From JAVBLF01 sp031553675 (lineage in GTDB: Bacteria > Bacillota > Clostridia > Christensenellales > CALWSW01), in assembly GCA_031553675.1 (NCBI GenBank), contig JAVBLF010000037.1, positions 1 through 40,089 on the forward strand: a DNA stretch of 40,089 bases, written 5' to 3'. Positions 23,958 to 32,779 of this stretch are shown here, in pieces. The notes beneath the pieces are model-generated. The model had not been told where the DNA came from, searched no databases, and was given only the letters and a program-made list of their open reading frames with translations. Each line of letters opens with the position of its first letter. Positions within the stretch are counted from its first letter, which is position 1. The position numbers were made by a program, and so were the translations under genes.

Positions 23958-25737
23958 TGACGTTCACCTCCTCCTCAATGAGAGCGTTGACGGCCGTCGC
24001 GATCTCTTTGCGCAGCGCATCGATCGCGGCGAGGTCGTCCTCGGCCGTGTACTTCGCGCGGGCGATCGAGTCGCGGACGGGCAGGTTGAGTATGGTTTTG
24101 AGATAGACGCCCGCATCGAGCGCGCGGCGCGCCTCTCGGCCAAAGGACAGCACGAGGCTGAGCATTCTGTACTGCTTCTCCAGCGAAGCGTAGCTGTCGA
24201 GTTCGTGGAAGGCGTTTTGCTGAAGGTAGTCTTCACGCACGCTCTTCGCGACTTCCAGCTTGAGTTGGTCGCCTTCGCTGAGCGCGTCGTAGCCGACAAG
24301 GCTGACGATTTCCTGAAGCTCCGACTCTTCCTGCAAAATGCGCATCGCTTCGCCGCGCAGATCCGTCCAGCCCTCCTGGACATTGGCGTCGATCCACGAG
24401 CCGATGCTGTCGGCGTAGAGGCTGTAGCTCGTCAGCCAGTTGATCGCCGGGAAGTGGCGCCGGTACGCGAGGTTGGCGTCGAGGCCCCAAAACACCTTGA
24501 CGATGCGGAGCGTCGCCTGTGTGACCGGCTCGGACAAGTCGCCGCCCGGAGGCGAAACCGCGCCGATGGCGGTCAATGTGCCGCGGCGTCCGTCGGAACC
24601 CATGCAGACGACGCTGCCCGAGCGCTCGTAGAACTCCGCCAGACGGCTGCCCAGATAGGCGGGATAGCCTTCTTCACCGGGCATTTCTTCGAGGCGGCCC
24701 GACATTTCGCGGAGCGCCTCCGCCCAGCGGCTGGAGGAGTCAGCCATCAAAGCAACTGAATACCCCATGTCGCGGAAATACTCGGCGATCGTGATTCCCG
24801 TGTAGATCGACGCTTCGCGCGCCGCAACGGGCATGTTGGACGTGTTCGCGATCAGAACGGTGCGCTTCATGAGCGGCTCGCCCGTGCGCGGGTCTTTCAG
24901 TTCGGGGAATTCGTTCAGAACGTCGGTCATCTCGTTGCCGCGCTCACCGCAGCCGACGTAGACGACGATCTCGACGTCCGACCATTTGGCGAGCTGGTGC
25001 TGGACGACGGTCTTGCCGCTGCCGAAAGGCCCCGGCACGCACGCCGTGCCGCCCTTTGCGACCGGGAAAAGCGTGTCGATGATGCGCTGCCCTGTGACCA
25101 TCGGCGACTCGGGGTTGAGCTTTTGCTTTACGGGGCGCTGGCGGCGAACCGGCCATTTCTGCAACATGGGGATGGAACGCTCGCCATTCGGGGTGTCGAG
25201 CACGCAGACGGCCTCTTCGACCGTGAAGCTGCCGGACGTAATGCGTTTGATCTTGCCCGAAACGGTCTTGCCCGACGGGTCGGGCGGGATCATGATGCGC
25301 TGCGTGACGAGCACGTTTTCCTGCACCGTTCCGATGATGTCGCCCGTCGAGACTTCGTCGCCGACTTTCGCCGTCGCCTGGAAATCCCATTTTTTGTCGC
25401 GCGGAAGCGCCGCGACGCTGACGCCGCGCTCGATGAAGTCGCCAACCGCGTCGCGGATGGCGTTGAGCGGGCGCTGGATGCCGTCGAACATCGCTTCTGC
25501 GAGGCCGGGGCCAAGCTCGACGGAAAGCGGCTCACCGGTCGAATAGACGGGCTCGCCGGGGCCGAGCATGGAGGTTTCCTCGTAGACCTGGATCGAGGCC
25601 GTGCCGCCGCGCATCTCGATGATCTCGCCGATGAGCTGCTTGTCGGACACGCGAACCACGTCGTAGATTCTGGCATCTTCCATGCCTTCGGCGACGACCA
25701 ATGGGCCCGATACTTTTACAATGCGGCCAATCTCCAA
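23950..25737 (-). CDS. ntpA: V-type ATP synthase catalytic subunit A
   Basis: 595 residues from TTG 25737; AGGAAGG about 9 nt upstream lies inside the end of subunit F, and the family N-terminus (GRIVKVSGPLVVAEGM) fits this start. Walker A is GPFGSGKTVV, and SSRWAEALREMSGRLEEMPGEEGYPAYL is the usual catalytic region. The 'non-homologous' insert typical of A subunits is present. A hydrolyses or makes ATP at the A/B interface. Confidence 0.97.
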   Translation of the reverse strand: MEIGRIVKVSGPLVVAEGMEDARIYDVVRVSDKQLIGEIIEMRGGTASIQVYEETSMLGPGEPVYSTGEPLSVELGPGLAEAMFDGIQRPLNAIRDAVGDFIERGVSVAALPRDKKWDFQATAKVGDEVSTGDIIGTVQENVLVTQRIMIPPDPSGKTVSGKIKRITSGSFTVEEAVCVLDTPNGERSIPMLQKWPVRRQRPVKQKLNPESPMVTGQRIIDTLFPVAKGGTACVPGPFGSGKTVVQHQLAKWSDVEIVVYVGCGERGNEMTDVLNEFPELKDPRTGEPLMKRTVLIANTSNMPVAAREASIYTGITIAEYFRDMGYSVALMADSSSRWAEALREMSGRLEEMPGEEGYPAYLGSRLAEFYERSGSVVCMGSDGRRGTLTAIGAVSPPGGDLSEPVTQATLRIVKVFWGLDANLAYRRHFPAINWLTSYSLYADSIGSWIDANVQEGWTDLRGEAMRILQEESELQEIVSLVGYDALSEGDQLKLEVAKSVREDYLQQNAFHELDSYASLEKQYRMLSLVLSFGREARRALDAGVYLKTILNLPVRDSIARAKYTAEDDLAAIDALRKEIATAVNALIEEEVNVSA

Positions 25738-25743
25738 TGGTTC

Positions 25744-26070
25744 TTACCTTCCTTCACCTAAAATGTTGATGCCGACGGCCTTTTCCACGTTGTCGCGGAT
25801 GCGCTGCAATCCCACTCCCGTCTTGCCTTTGCTGCTGGGGATCAGGATGATGGCCGGCAAAATCTCTTTGTTGTAACGGTCGATGGTTTCGGGGATCGCC
25901 TGTGCGACCTCCTCGGTGATGAACACAATTCCGTAGCTTTCGCGGGCCAGACGATCGACGATCCTGCGGTTTCTCTCCGTTTCGCTTTCGGAAACGGGGT
26001 ACACGTCCAGGCCGAACGCCCGGAAGGCGAGCACGGAATCTTTGTCGCCGATCACGCCAATTTTACGCAT
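25744..26070 (-). CDS. ntpF: V-type ATP synthase subunit F
   Basis: 108 residues from ATG 26070, overlapping the end of subunit C by 8 nt (ATGCGTAA); a GTG three codons upstream is possible. The pattern KIGVIGDKDSVLAFRAFGLDV and YGIVFITEEVAQAIPE is that of subunit F, a small Rossmann-like subunit attached to the D shaft. Confidence 0.95.
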   Translation of the reverse strand: MRKIGVIGDKDSVLAFRAFGLDVYPVSESETERNRRIVDRLARESYGIVFITEEVAQAIPETIDRYNKEILPAIILIPSSKGKTGVGLQRIRDNVEKAVGINILGEGR

Positions 26071-27064
26071 AATTCTCACGCAGTCTTTCTCTGATCACGT
26101 CGTCGGGGATGTGGTTGAACTTGCAGGTCAAGAGGATGCGAACCTGCTTGAACTCGTTCTCCTTGGCCGCGATGTAGGCGAAAAGCACCTCCTGCCCATA
26201 GGGCACGTACTTCGAGTCCTGCGCAATGCGAATCAACGCGTTGTCCGCCGCCTTTTCCAACGCGGCAAAATTCCCCGTCTTGTCGTAGCGCTCGAGCGCC
26301 GCATGCAGCGCATCTCCGAAGTGCTTGTAGTGCAGGCTTTCGCCGATCGCGTCGACGGGCTTGTCGTAGAGCTGGAGGTAATCCGCCGGCTCGACCGTCC
26401 CGCCGGGAACGAGCAGTGCCGCCAGAAAGCGCGGCCCTTTCTGCATGTTCTTGACGCGAAGCAGGGTCTTGAGGTTGTGGAAATCGATCAGGGTCGCGAC
26501 GTAGCGCGCGATCAACTCGTTCTCGAGCGCCTTGGCCAAATCGGCCATGTGCGCATAGAGCGCGCGGTCGAGCTCGATGTCGAGTGCCTGGGGATCTCCT
26601 TTTTCGCTGAACGCCGCCTTAGCCCCCTCCGCCGCCTTGATCAGATGGGGCGGGCAGGAAGGCGCCTGGCGGGGGTCGGCGACGATCTGGGCGATCGTCT
26701 TGGGCAAAACCCGTGACACCGGAAGGTAAAGCTCCTCGGCATCTGTGCCCGTATGCTGGGCTTTGAACGCGACCTTGAGGTTGTGGAAGTCGTACTTGGC
26801 GGCCAGGATGTCGACGGCGCGCTCGTCATGGCAGAGCTGGTAGGCCATGTCGTAGAGCGCGACGAGTTCCTGGCGCAGCACGATTTCGTAGTCGCCGTCC
26901 TGTTCGACGGGCGCAAAGTCAAAGCTGCTGTTTTGCGACAGCATCCGCATCGCCTCATGGCCCGTCGCCGCGTCGACAACGCGGTCGAGGGCGCCGCCCG
27001 TGAGCATGCGCTTTTCCAGGACCCGCAGCATGCCGGTTTCGCTGGCAAAATCTGATGCTTTCAA
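26063..27064 (-). CDS. ntpC: V-type ATP synthase subunit C
   Basis: 333 residues from TTG 27064 with AAGGAAGG upstream. Helical AC39/d-type subunit, recognisable by DFHNLKTLLRVKNMQKG and YDFHNLKVAFKAQHTG repeats. It is the socket joining the central shaft to the membrane c-ring. Confidence 0.95.
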   Translation of the reverse strand: MKASDFASETGMLRVLEKRMLTGGALDRVVDAATGHEAMRMLSQNSSFDFAPVEQDGDYEIVLRQELVALYDMAYQLCHDERAVDILAAKYDFHNLKVAFKAQHTGTDAEELYLPVSRVLPKTIAQIVADPRQAPSCPPHLIKAAEGAKAAFSEKGDPQALDIELDRALYAHMADLAKALENELIARYVATLIDFHNLKTLLRVKNMQKGPRFLAALLVPGGTVEPADYLQLYDKPVDAIGESLHYKHFGDALHAALERYDKTGNFAALEKAADNALIRIAQDSKYVPYGQEVLFAYIAAKENEFKQVRILLTCKFNHIPDDVIRERLRENYA

Positions 27065-27080
27065 TGCGTGCCTTCCTTAC

Positions 27081-27668
27081 TCAAAACAACGCTTGGACGA
27101 CCTCGCGCTCGAGTTCGTCGCGGTAGTAGTCCAGTAGCGAATCGAATGTAAACTTGTTCTGGGCGCCCTCGTTGGTCAGCACGAAGCCGCCGTCGATCGC
27201 CTGCGCGTCCTGCGCGGCGGTGAGCTGGCCGACTTTTCCGGCGGCAATGCGCTTGAGGTTGATCGGCGCGAGGTTGAGAGACTGGAAGCGCGCCGGAAGC
27301 ACGACCTGTTCTGTTCCGGCGATCGGGGCGTCGACGAGGTAGCTCTCCAAAAAGCGCAGGTACTCCTTCTCGTTCATACCGGCGTTCAGCCGTTCGAGCG
27401 CGATCGCGAACACGCGATCGATCGTCTCTTGCTTGGCGGCCAGTTTGCGGTCGCGCAGTTTGAGCTGTTCGCCGTTGACGATCTGCTCTTTGGCGCGCTC
27501 TGCGTCGGTGTGCGCCTGTGCCATGAGGCTGTCGCGCTGGGCGTCTGCCTCAGCCTCGCTTTGGGCGAGGATGCGTCCGGCTTCAGCGCGCGCCTTTTCG
27601 ACGATTTCTACGGCCCGACCCTCTGCGTCTTGCAGGATTTTGGCCGTTAAGTTTTCAAGGCTAGACAT
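27081..27668 (-). CDS. ntpE: V-type ATP synthase subunit E
   Basis: 195 residues from ATG 27668. A long N-terminal helix rich in Ala, Glu and Arg (EIVEKARAEAGRILAQSEAE) is followed by a compact C-terminal domain ending DSLLDYYRDELEREVVQALF. E forms the peripheral stalk with the H/G subunit encoded first in the operon. Confidence 0.95.
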   Translation of the reverse strand: MSSLENLTAKILQDAEGRAVEIVEKARAEAGRILAQSEAEADAQRDSLMAQAHTDAERAKEQIVNGEQLKLRDRKLAAKQETIDRVFAIALERLNAGMNEKEYLRFLESYLVDAPIAGTEQVVLPARFQSLNLAPINLKRIAAGKVGQLTAAQDAQAIDGGFVLTNEGAQNKFTFDSLLDYYRDELEREVVQALF

Positions 27669-27705
27669 GCTTCACCGTCCTGTTTGTCGAAATGGGACCG
27701 CGCTC

Positions 27706-28200
27706 TTAAGCGGGGACGTTGCCGTAGGTGACGAACAGGAGGATGATCGACCAAACAAAGCCCAGAATGGCGTAGGTTTCGACGATGGCGGCAAAGATGA
27801 TGCCTTTCGTGGACTGTTCTTCGTTTTTGGCGAGGATCTGGATGCCTGCCGCCGAAACCTGCCCCTGGTAAATCGCCGAGCGCCAGCCAACGACGCCGAC
27901 CGGCAGCGCAGCAAACACGAGGTAGAGACCCTGCGCCAGGTTGACGCCGTCCATCATTTTCATCATGATCAAAAAGCCAATGATGAATCCGTACAAACCC
28001 TGGGTGCCCGGGAGAAGCTGAAGGATCAGCGCCTTGCCAAATTTTTCAGGTTCTTCCGTGATCAGTCCCGCAGCTGTTTTACCGACGAGTCCACAGCCTT
28101 GCGCTGAACCCATGCCGGCCAGGAAAACGGCGATCGCCGACGCGCCGGCAGCGAGAATCATGCCGCCATAATTCGTCATGAATTCCAAAAAAGTCTGCAT
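27706..28200 (-). CDS. ntpK: V-type ATP synthase subunit K (c-ring proteolipid, Na+ type)
   Basis: 164 residues, AGGAGG before the ATG. Four transmembrane helices form two fused hairpins, as in Enterococcus hirae NtpK. The Na+ ligands of that protein (Leu61, Thr64, Gln65, Gln110, Glu139, with Tyr68) all have counterparts at a constant offset of two: Leu63, Thr66, Gln67 and Tyr70 in LPGTQGLYG, Gln112 in YQGQ, and Glu141 in VETYAIL. A Na+-coupled enzyme is therefore likely. Confidence 0.95.
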   Translation of the reverse strand: MQTFLEFMTNYGGMILAAGASAIAVFLAGMGSAQGCGLVGKTAAGLITEEPEKFGKALILQLLPGTQGLYGFIIGFLIMMKMMDGVNLAQGLYLVFAALPVGVVGWRSAIYQGQVSAAGIQILAKNEEQSTKGIIFAAIVETYAILGFVWSIILLFVTYGNVPA

Positions 28201-28274
28201 ACGAGTATTCCTCCTAGAAATTTGTGAACCGGACGCTGCCGGAATGCATACTGTTTGAAGCGACTTGACGCAAG

Positions 28275-30251
28275 CTATTTAACGTCCACGTATTTGGTGT
28301 GGAGCGAAAGCGGCTTGAAGGGAATGCCGCCGCCTTCGTAAAACTTGCTGAAGTACTCGACGTACTGGAGGCGGCAGGAGTGAACATAGGCGCCCAAAAG
28401 CCCCAGACCGATGTTCAACAGCTGACCAAACAAGCAGATGAGCGTCCCGAAAATGACGCGCGGAATGCCTTGCGGAACGAGTCCGGCCATCAGGTTGAAC
28501 GAGAATGCGATGTAGGCACCCGACAGCGACAGCGCGACCAAACGCGTATAGGAAACCAAGTCGCCGACGTAGCTTGTCAAGCCATACACGCCCCAGAAGC
28601 CGCCGCCGATCTTGCCGATCAGGGTCGGATACATGCGACCCTGCGTCAGGCCCAAACCGACCAAGGTACCAAAGAACATCCATCTGCTGATCGTCCCGAC
28701 GATCGCGGGCGCAATGCCCATGCCGCCGAGCAGCATACCGACCGATGTGAAGAGCACCAGCATGAAGAAGATCGAATCGAAGATCGCTTCACCGGGTTTG
28801 CCATCGCGGAAACACATGTACGCTTTGATCACCAGTCCGGCGATGAGCTGGATGAAACCCAACACGATCGACAGAATCAGCATCGTGATGATGTCTTTTT
28901 CCGTGTCGAGAATGGCTTTGTAACTTCCATCCGGCAGGCGGATCGGTTTGAAGATCGTCACGCCGAACGCTCCGCCAAACAACAATCCGACTAAAACTGT
29001 CGTGATCCCGAGGAAGCAGAAAAAGAGCATAAACTTTTTCATCCCGGGACTCAAGTTAAACTTGAAGTAGGCGATCAGCGTCACGATCGTCACGATCAAG
29101 CCGTAGCCCATGTCGCCTATCATGATGGCGAAAAAGAGCAGATAAAACGGCGCGAGCAATGGCGTGGGGTCGATTTCGTTGTAGCGCGGCGTGCTGTACA
29201 TGCTCGTGATGCTCTCGAACGCGCGCGCAACCGGATTGTTCTTGAGCTTGACCGGCACGATCTCGCTGTCCGTTTCGACGTCGGTCGTTTCGAGGTAATA
29301 CTCCCCGCCGCAGACCTCGTCGAGTATGGCAGTCAGCTTGCCCGCTGTCTCTTCCGGCACCCAGCCGTCCAGCACGACGACAGGTCCGGTTTGCAAAAAG
29401 TTCTGGGCTGCCTGCTCACGGGTCAGTGTGGTCTGGTAGTAGTCGTGGCAGATCTCCAGCCCCGCCTGCTTGTCGGCGTAGGAGGCGATTTTTTTCGAGG
29501 CGTCCTCCTGCAAGGCTGTCAACTCCGCCATCCGCGCTTCGTTTGCGCGGATCTGTTCGCTGGGCAGCCGTTCGAGCCGGACGTTGCTGCGCGAAAAGCC
29601 CACGTTTTTCATGAGCGCCGCGAGCTCGTCGTCCTTGTCCTTCGGGCCGATGACCATGGCAGCCGTCTCGTCCTTGAGCGCGCCCAAGAACTCGACATAG
29701 ACGTCGTCGAACTGCGCGTTGATCGCGTCGAGGAAAGCCTCCCGCGGCATCTTGCCGATCGTCCCGACGTAAACCGTCGCCGATTTGATCGCGGCGAAAT
29801 CCGCATTGGACGCGTCGAGGGCTGACCAACTTTTGAGCAGTTCGTTCTCCGCCTTGAGCTTGTTCTGCTCGTTTCGGCAGGTCTTGATCGACTCGTCGAG
29901 CGACTTCACACTGTCGTAGAGCGCCTCGTGGTCGAACGATGCGCTGAACGCGTCGAACGCATCGAATTGCATGACGGGCTTTTTCGAGGTCAACGCCTTG
30001 ATCGTCGAAGGTTTTTCGACGTAGGGCGCGATCTTGTCCATCACAAAGGCGACTTTGGCCAGGTCGTTTTCGCAGGCGGACGCGCGCGCGCCCGTGTTGA
30101 CCCGTTCGAGTTCTTCGAGTCCCTCGATCCCTTCTTCCTGCTGGAGGTCGCGGAAGTGAACGTCCTCAAAAAGCTGCAAGCGTTTGAGGAGCTCTTCCCT
30201 GCGCGACTCGAAGGTCATCAGGGTAAACTCTTTCATCCTAACGATTGCCAC
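28275..30251 (-). CDS. ntpI: V-type ATP synthase subunit I (a-type membrane stator)
   Basis: 658 residues from GTG 30251, matching the family N-terminus MAIVxMKxFTL; overlaps subunit H by 14 nt. The N-terminal half is soluble and helical, the C-terminal half has about seven transmembrane segments (beginning LLAPFYLLFFAIMIGDMGYG). It provides the ion half-channels facing the c-ring and anchors the peripheral stalks. The signatures GDMGYG and YTRLVALSLSGAYIAFSFN are present. Confidence 0.96.
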   Translation of the reverse strand: MAIVRMKEFTLMTFESRREELLKRLQLFEDVHFRDLQQEEGIEGLEELERVNTGARASACENDLAKVAFVMDKIAPYVEKPSTIKALTSKKPVMQFDAFDAFSASFDHEALYDSVKSLDESIKTCRNEQNKLKAENELLKSWSALDASNADFAAIKSATVYVGTIGKMPREAFLDAINAQFDDVYVEFLGALKDETAAMVIGPKDKDDELAALMKNVGFSRSNVRLERLPSEQIRANEARMAELTALQEDASKKIASYADKQAGLEICHDYYQTTLTREQAAQNFLQTGPVVVLDGWVPEETAGKLTAILDEVCGGEYYLETTDVETDSEIVPVKLKNNPVARAFESITSMYSTPRYNEIDPTPLLAPFYLLFFAIMIGDMGYGLIVTIVTLIAYFKFNLSPGMKKFMLFFCFLGITTVLVGLLFGGAFGVTIFKPIRLPDGSYKAILDTEKDIITMLILSIVLGFIQLIAGLVIKAYMCFRDGKPGEAIFDSIFFMLVLFTSVGMLLGGMGIAPAIVGTISRWMFFGTLVGLGLTQGRMYPTLIGKIGGGFWGVYGLTSYVGDLVSYTRLVALSLSGAYIAFSFNLMAGLVPQGIPRVIFGTLICLFGQLLNIGLGLLGAYVHSCRLQYVEYFSKFYEGGGIPFKPLSLHTKYVDVK

Positions 30252-30564
30252 TGACGTTCACGATCCTTTCAATGACAAGCTTGACGGCGGCCTCGACCTT
30301 GTCGTTTGACGGGTGGAGGATGGCCTGGATCTCCGCGTTGCCCGCGTCGATGATGGGACGGCATTGCTCTTTTGCGGTTGCCTCGGCAGCCTCCAAAAGC
30401 GCGGCGCGGTCTTTGCGGATGCCGTCGAGATTCGCCTTTTTCTTCGCGTCCGCCTTTTCCTGGGCATCGCGCAGCAAATCGCGCGCCTCGTCGGACGCCT
30501 TTTTCAGAATCTCGGCGCTTTGGTTTTCCGCTTCTTTGATTTTGAGGATTGCTTCTTTGGCCAA
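30238..30564 (-). CDS. V-type ATP synthase subunit H/G (peripheral stalk)
   Basis: 108 residues from TTG 30564, preceded by AGGAGGTGAT, fully complementary to the usual 16S 3' end. An almost continuous amphipathic helix rich in Ala, Lys and Glu (KIKEAENQSAEILKKASDEA), the form of AhaH/NtpG-type stalk subunits that pair with E. First gene of the operon; there is no ATG nearby. Confidence 0.9.
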   Translation of the reverse strand: MAKEAILKIKEAENQSAEILKKASDEARDLLRDAQEKADAKKKANLDGIRKDRAALLEAAEATAKEQCRPIIDAGNAEIQAILHPSNDKVEAAVKLVIERIVNVSGNR

Positions 30565-30629
30565 AGGATCACCTCCTGATGCAGAATGGCGAGGGGTGTG
30601 GGTGCGTGTGAGATGTGGGAGCGGTGCTT

Positions 30630-30667
30630 CACATTTTGCAAAGTGGTCATACGGAGCAAAAAATGTG
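30630..30667 (-). promoter_or_regulatory. Hairpin in the V-ATPase leader
   Basis: On the minus strand CACATTTT(TT)GC pairs with GCAAAATGTG with a 2-nt bulge. It lies inside the predicted 135-nt leader, about 65 nt before the start codon. No T-run follows, so it is not a plain terminator. Confidence 0.4.
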
Positions 30668-30708
30668 CAATCCCCTCCATTTTGAATTGTATTTAGAATA
30701 ACGAACTC

Positions 30709-30737
30709 ATCATACCACAGCGAATCGAGAATTACAA
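30709..30737 (-). promoter_or_regulatory. Promoter of the V-ATPase operon
   Basis: Minus strand TTGTAA (30737-30732), 17-bp spacer, TATGAT (30714-30709). The rest of the 30738-31022 gap holds only a weak plus-strand candidate for ogt, TTGACC (30873-30878) and TACGCT (30896-30901), 17 bp apart. Confidence 0.6.
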
Positions 30738-31022
30738 AGGATCACAGAAACACCGCATCAAAGCAAACAGGCGACAAAAATACCAACATTCCAAATGCGT
30801 TTTCCACACTCACGCGCTTTTCACAGGTCGAAACATCCAAATCCTTCGCTATTCAGGAAACGCAAACACCACTTGACCGCGCACAGCAGATGGATTACGC
30901 TGTTAGCAACGGCACGGAACCTGTGTTCATAGCCTCTCTGAAATCACCCACGACTATCCCTCCAAACAAAATTTGCACCATGCCCGCTCGTCCGCTTGCA
31001 AGGACAGGGAGGAGAAATCTCA

Positions 31023-31493
31023 ATGGCAGAACGGCTTGCGATCGACACGCCCATCGGCCCCTTGGGCATTATAGAAGAAGGCGGCGCCATCACACACATC
31101 TATTTCGCGCACGAAGCCCCCGACGGCCTCGACACCTGGCCGCGCACGACGCAGCAAGAAACCCTTTCCGCCGCACAAAATCAGCTCTCCGCTTACTTCG
31201 CGGGCGAGCGCCAACAGTTCGACCTGCCACTTGCCCCCAGCGGCACCGACTTCCAACAAAAGGTCTGGCGGGCCCTTCAGGACATCCCCTATGGCGAAAC
31301 CCGCTGCTACGGCGACATCGCCTCTGCCGCCGGCAACCCCAAAGCCGCCCGTGCCGTCGGCATGGCCAATCACAACAACCCGATCCCCATCGTCATCCCC
31401 TGTCACCGCGTGATCGGCAAAAACGGCAAACTCGTCGGCTTCGGCGGCGGACTCGACACAAAAGAAGCCCTCCTCGCCCTGGAAAAACGATGA
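31023..31493 (+). CDS. ogt: Methylated-DNA-[protein]-cysteine S-methyltransferase
   Basis: 156 residues from ATG 31023, with GGGAGGAG upstream. The active-site motif PCHRV (Cys accepts the alkyl group from O6-alkylguanine) is present within IPIVIPCHRVIG, preceded by the HTH region FQQKVWRALQDIPYGET. No Ada-type regulatory domain, so it is the stand-alone Ogt form. It overlaps the AlkA gene by an ATGA junction, forming an alkylation-repair pair. Confidence 0.95.
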   Translation: MAERLAIDTPIGPLGIIEEGGAITHIYFAHEAPDGLDTWPRTTQQETLSAAQNQLSAYFAGERQQFDLPLAPSGTDFQQKVWRALQDIPYGETRCYGDIASAAGNPKAARAVGMANHNNPIPIVIPCHRVIGKNGKLVGFGGGLDTKEALLALEKR

Positions 31494-32101
31494 CGCCCCC
31501 CCTCTTCCCCTATGGCCACACAGAAACCGACCACCTGTGCCGCCGTGATAAAAAGCTCGGGGCCGCCATCGAAACGATCGGCCCCATCGCCCGTCCCTTG
31601 ACGCCCGATCTCTTTTCGGCGCTCATGCTCAGCGTCGTCGGCCAGCAGATCTCCAACAAGGCCGCCGCCACGGTCGGACGCCGTTTGGTCGAGCGCGTCG
31701 GCGCCCTCACCCCCGAACGCATCGCCGCCGCCTCGACCGACGAACTCCAGAGCTGCGGCCTATCCTTCCGAAAAGTCGCCTACCTTCAAGGCATCGCCGA
31801 AGCCGTGCGCAACGGCAGGTTCGACATCGAGTCGCTCCCCGGCCTCCCCGACGACGAAGTCACCAAGCGCCTGGTCGCGCTGCCCGGCGTCGGCGTCTGG
31901 ACGGCCGAAATGCTGATGATCTTTTCGATGGCCCGTCCGGACGTCGTCAGTTGGGGCGATCTCGCCATTCGCCGCGGCATGATGCGCCTGTACGGAAAAA
32001 AAGAACTGACGAAGGAAAGTTTCCTCCGGTATCGGAAACGCTATCACCCATATGGCAGCGTCGCTTCGCTCTACCTCTGGGAGATCGCGAAGGACGATTG
32101 A
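31490..32101 (+). CDS. DNA-3-methyladenine glycosylase II (AlkA-like)
   Basis: 203 residues starting at the ATGA overlap with ogt. HhH-GPD superfamily: the hairpin LPGVGVWTAEM and the catalytic Asp in SWGDLAIRRGM are plain, along with LMLSVVGQQISNKAA near the N-terminus. The E. coli AlkA N-terminal beta domain is missing, as in short bacterial forms. It would remove N-alkylated bases while Ogt repairs O6-alkylguanine. The stop codon overlaps the -35 box of the next gene. Confidence 0.93.
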   Translation: MTPPLFPYGHTETDHLCRRDKKLGAAIETIGPIARPLTPDLFSALMLSVVGQQISNKAAATVGRRLVERVGALTPERIAAASTDELQSCGLSFRKVAYLQGIAEAVRNGRFDIESLPGLPDDEVTKRLVALPGVGVWTAEMLMIFSMARPDVVSWGDLAIRRGMMRLYGKKELTKESFLRYRKRYHPYGSVASLYLWEIAKDD

Positions 32102-32126
32102 AGTGGCCGCCAATAACTGCTATAAT
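32098..32126 (+). promoter_or_regulatory. Promoter of the CMP-kinase-like gene
   Basis: TTGAAG (32098-32103), 17-bp spacer, TATAAT (32121-32126). The -35 box overlaps the end of the AlkA gene. Confidence 0.7.
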
Positions 32127-32168
32127 GGGACAAAATAGCAGTTCAATAGGCAAATACTGGGAGGGCAC

Positions 32169-32717
32169 ATGAAGATTGCGATCAACGGCAGCCTGGGAAG
32201 CGGAAAAAGTACCGTCGCCAAAGCTTTGGCACAAAAGCTCGGCTACACCTATGTCTCGACCGGCGCTTGGTTTCGCGCCATCGCGGAAGAACGTGGTCTG
32301 ACACTCGGCGAGCTCAGCGCGATTGCGGAAAGCGATCCCTCCATCGACGAGGCGATCGACATGCGTCTCAAAGCGCTCAACGACAGCCACGACAAGCTGA
32401 TCATCGACAGCCGCATGGCCGCGTTTTTCATCCGCGATGCCTTCCGCATCCGCTTGACCGTGTCGGAAGAAGAGGGGGCCAAACGCATTTGGATGGACAA
32501 GCGGGGCCCCGCCGAAAGCTTTGACAGGCTCGAAGACGCGATCGTCGCCTACCGGATCCGAAGCGCTTCCGAACGTAAACGCTATCTCGAAGCCTACGGC
32601 GTCGATGTCGAGGCCGAGGGGTCATACGACTTGACCCTCGACTCCACCGCCACGTCTGCCGACGCAATCGTCGCCCAGATCGAAGAAGCCATCACAAAGC
32701 GCCTCCAGGCAAGTTGA
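32169..32717 (+). CDS. Cytidylate kinase-like P-loop kinase
   Basis: 182 residues, GGGAGGGC before the ATG. P-loop GSLGSGKST (residues 7-15) followed by KLGYTYVSTGAWFR; IIDSRMAAFFIRDAFRI and the LID-like EEEGAKRIW resemble the short archaeal-type (d)CMP kinases more than the about 220-residue bacterial Cmk. It would phosphorylate CMP/dCMP; another small-molecule kinase role is possible. Single gene with its own promoter and terminator. Confidence 0.85.
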   Translation: MKIAINGSLGSGKSTVAKALAQKLGYTYVSTGAWFRAIAEERGLTLGELSAIAESDPSIDEAIDMRLKALNDSHDKLIIDSRMAAFFIRDAFRIRLTVSEEEGAKRIWMDKRGPAESFDRLEDAIVAYRIRSASERKRYLEAYGVDVEAEGSYDLTLDSTATSADAIVAQIEEAITKRLQAS

Positions 32718-32726
32718 ATGCATGTT

Positions 32727-32758
32727 AACAAAAGGTGGTCAAGCGACCACCTTTTGTT
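32727..32758. terminator. Bidirectional terminator
   Basis: 14-bp perfect stem AACAAAAGGTGGTC (32727-32740) / GACCACCTTTTGTT (32745-32758) with a 4-nt loop, between the convergent CMP-kinase-like and YlmH genes. Confidence 0.92.
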
Positions 32759-32779
32759 GTATGTCCCCCCATACGCCCC

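Noticed and set aside
21867..23960. 697-codon plus-strand frame opposite V-ATPase B and D
   Set aside because: Antisense shadow of highly conserved genes in GC-rich DNA; no ribosome site or domain.
30890..31489. N-terminal extension of the AlkA frame to 403 residues
   Set aside because: It overlaps ogt in another frame; the ATGA junction at 31490 fits the family start.
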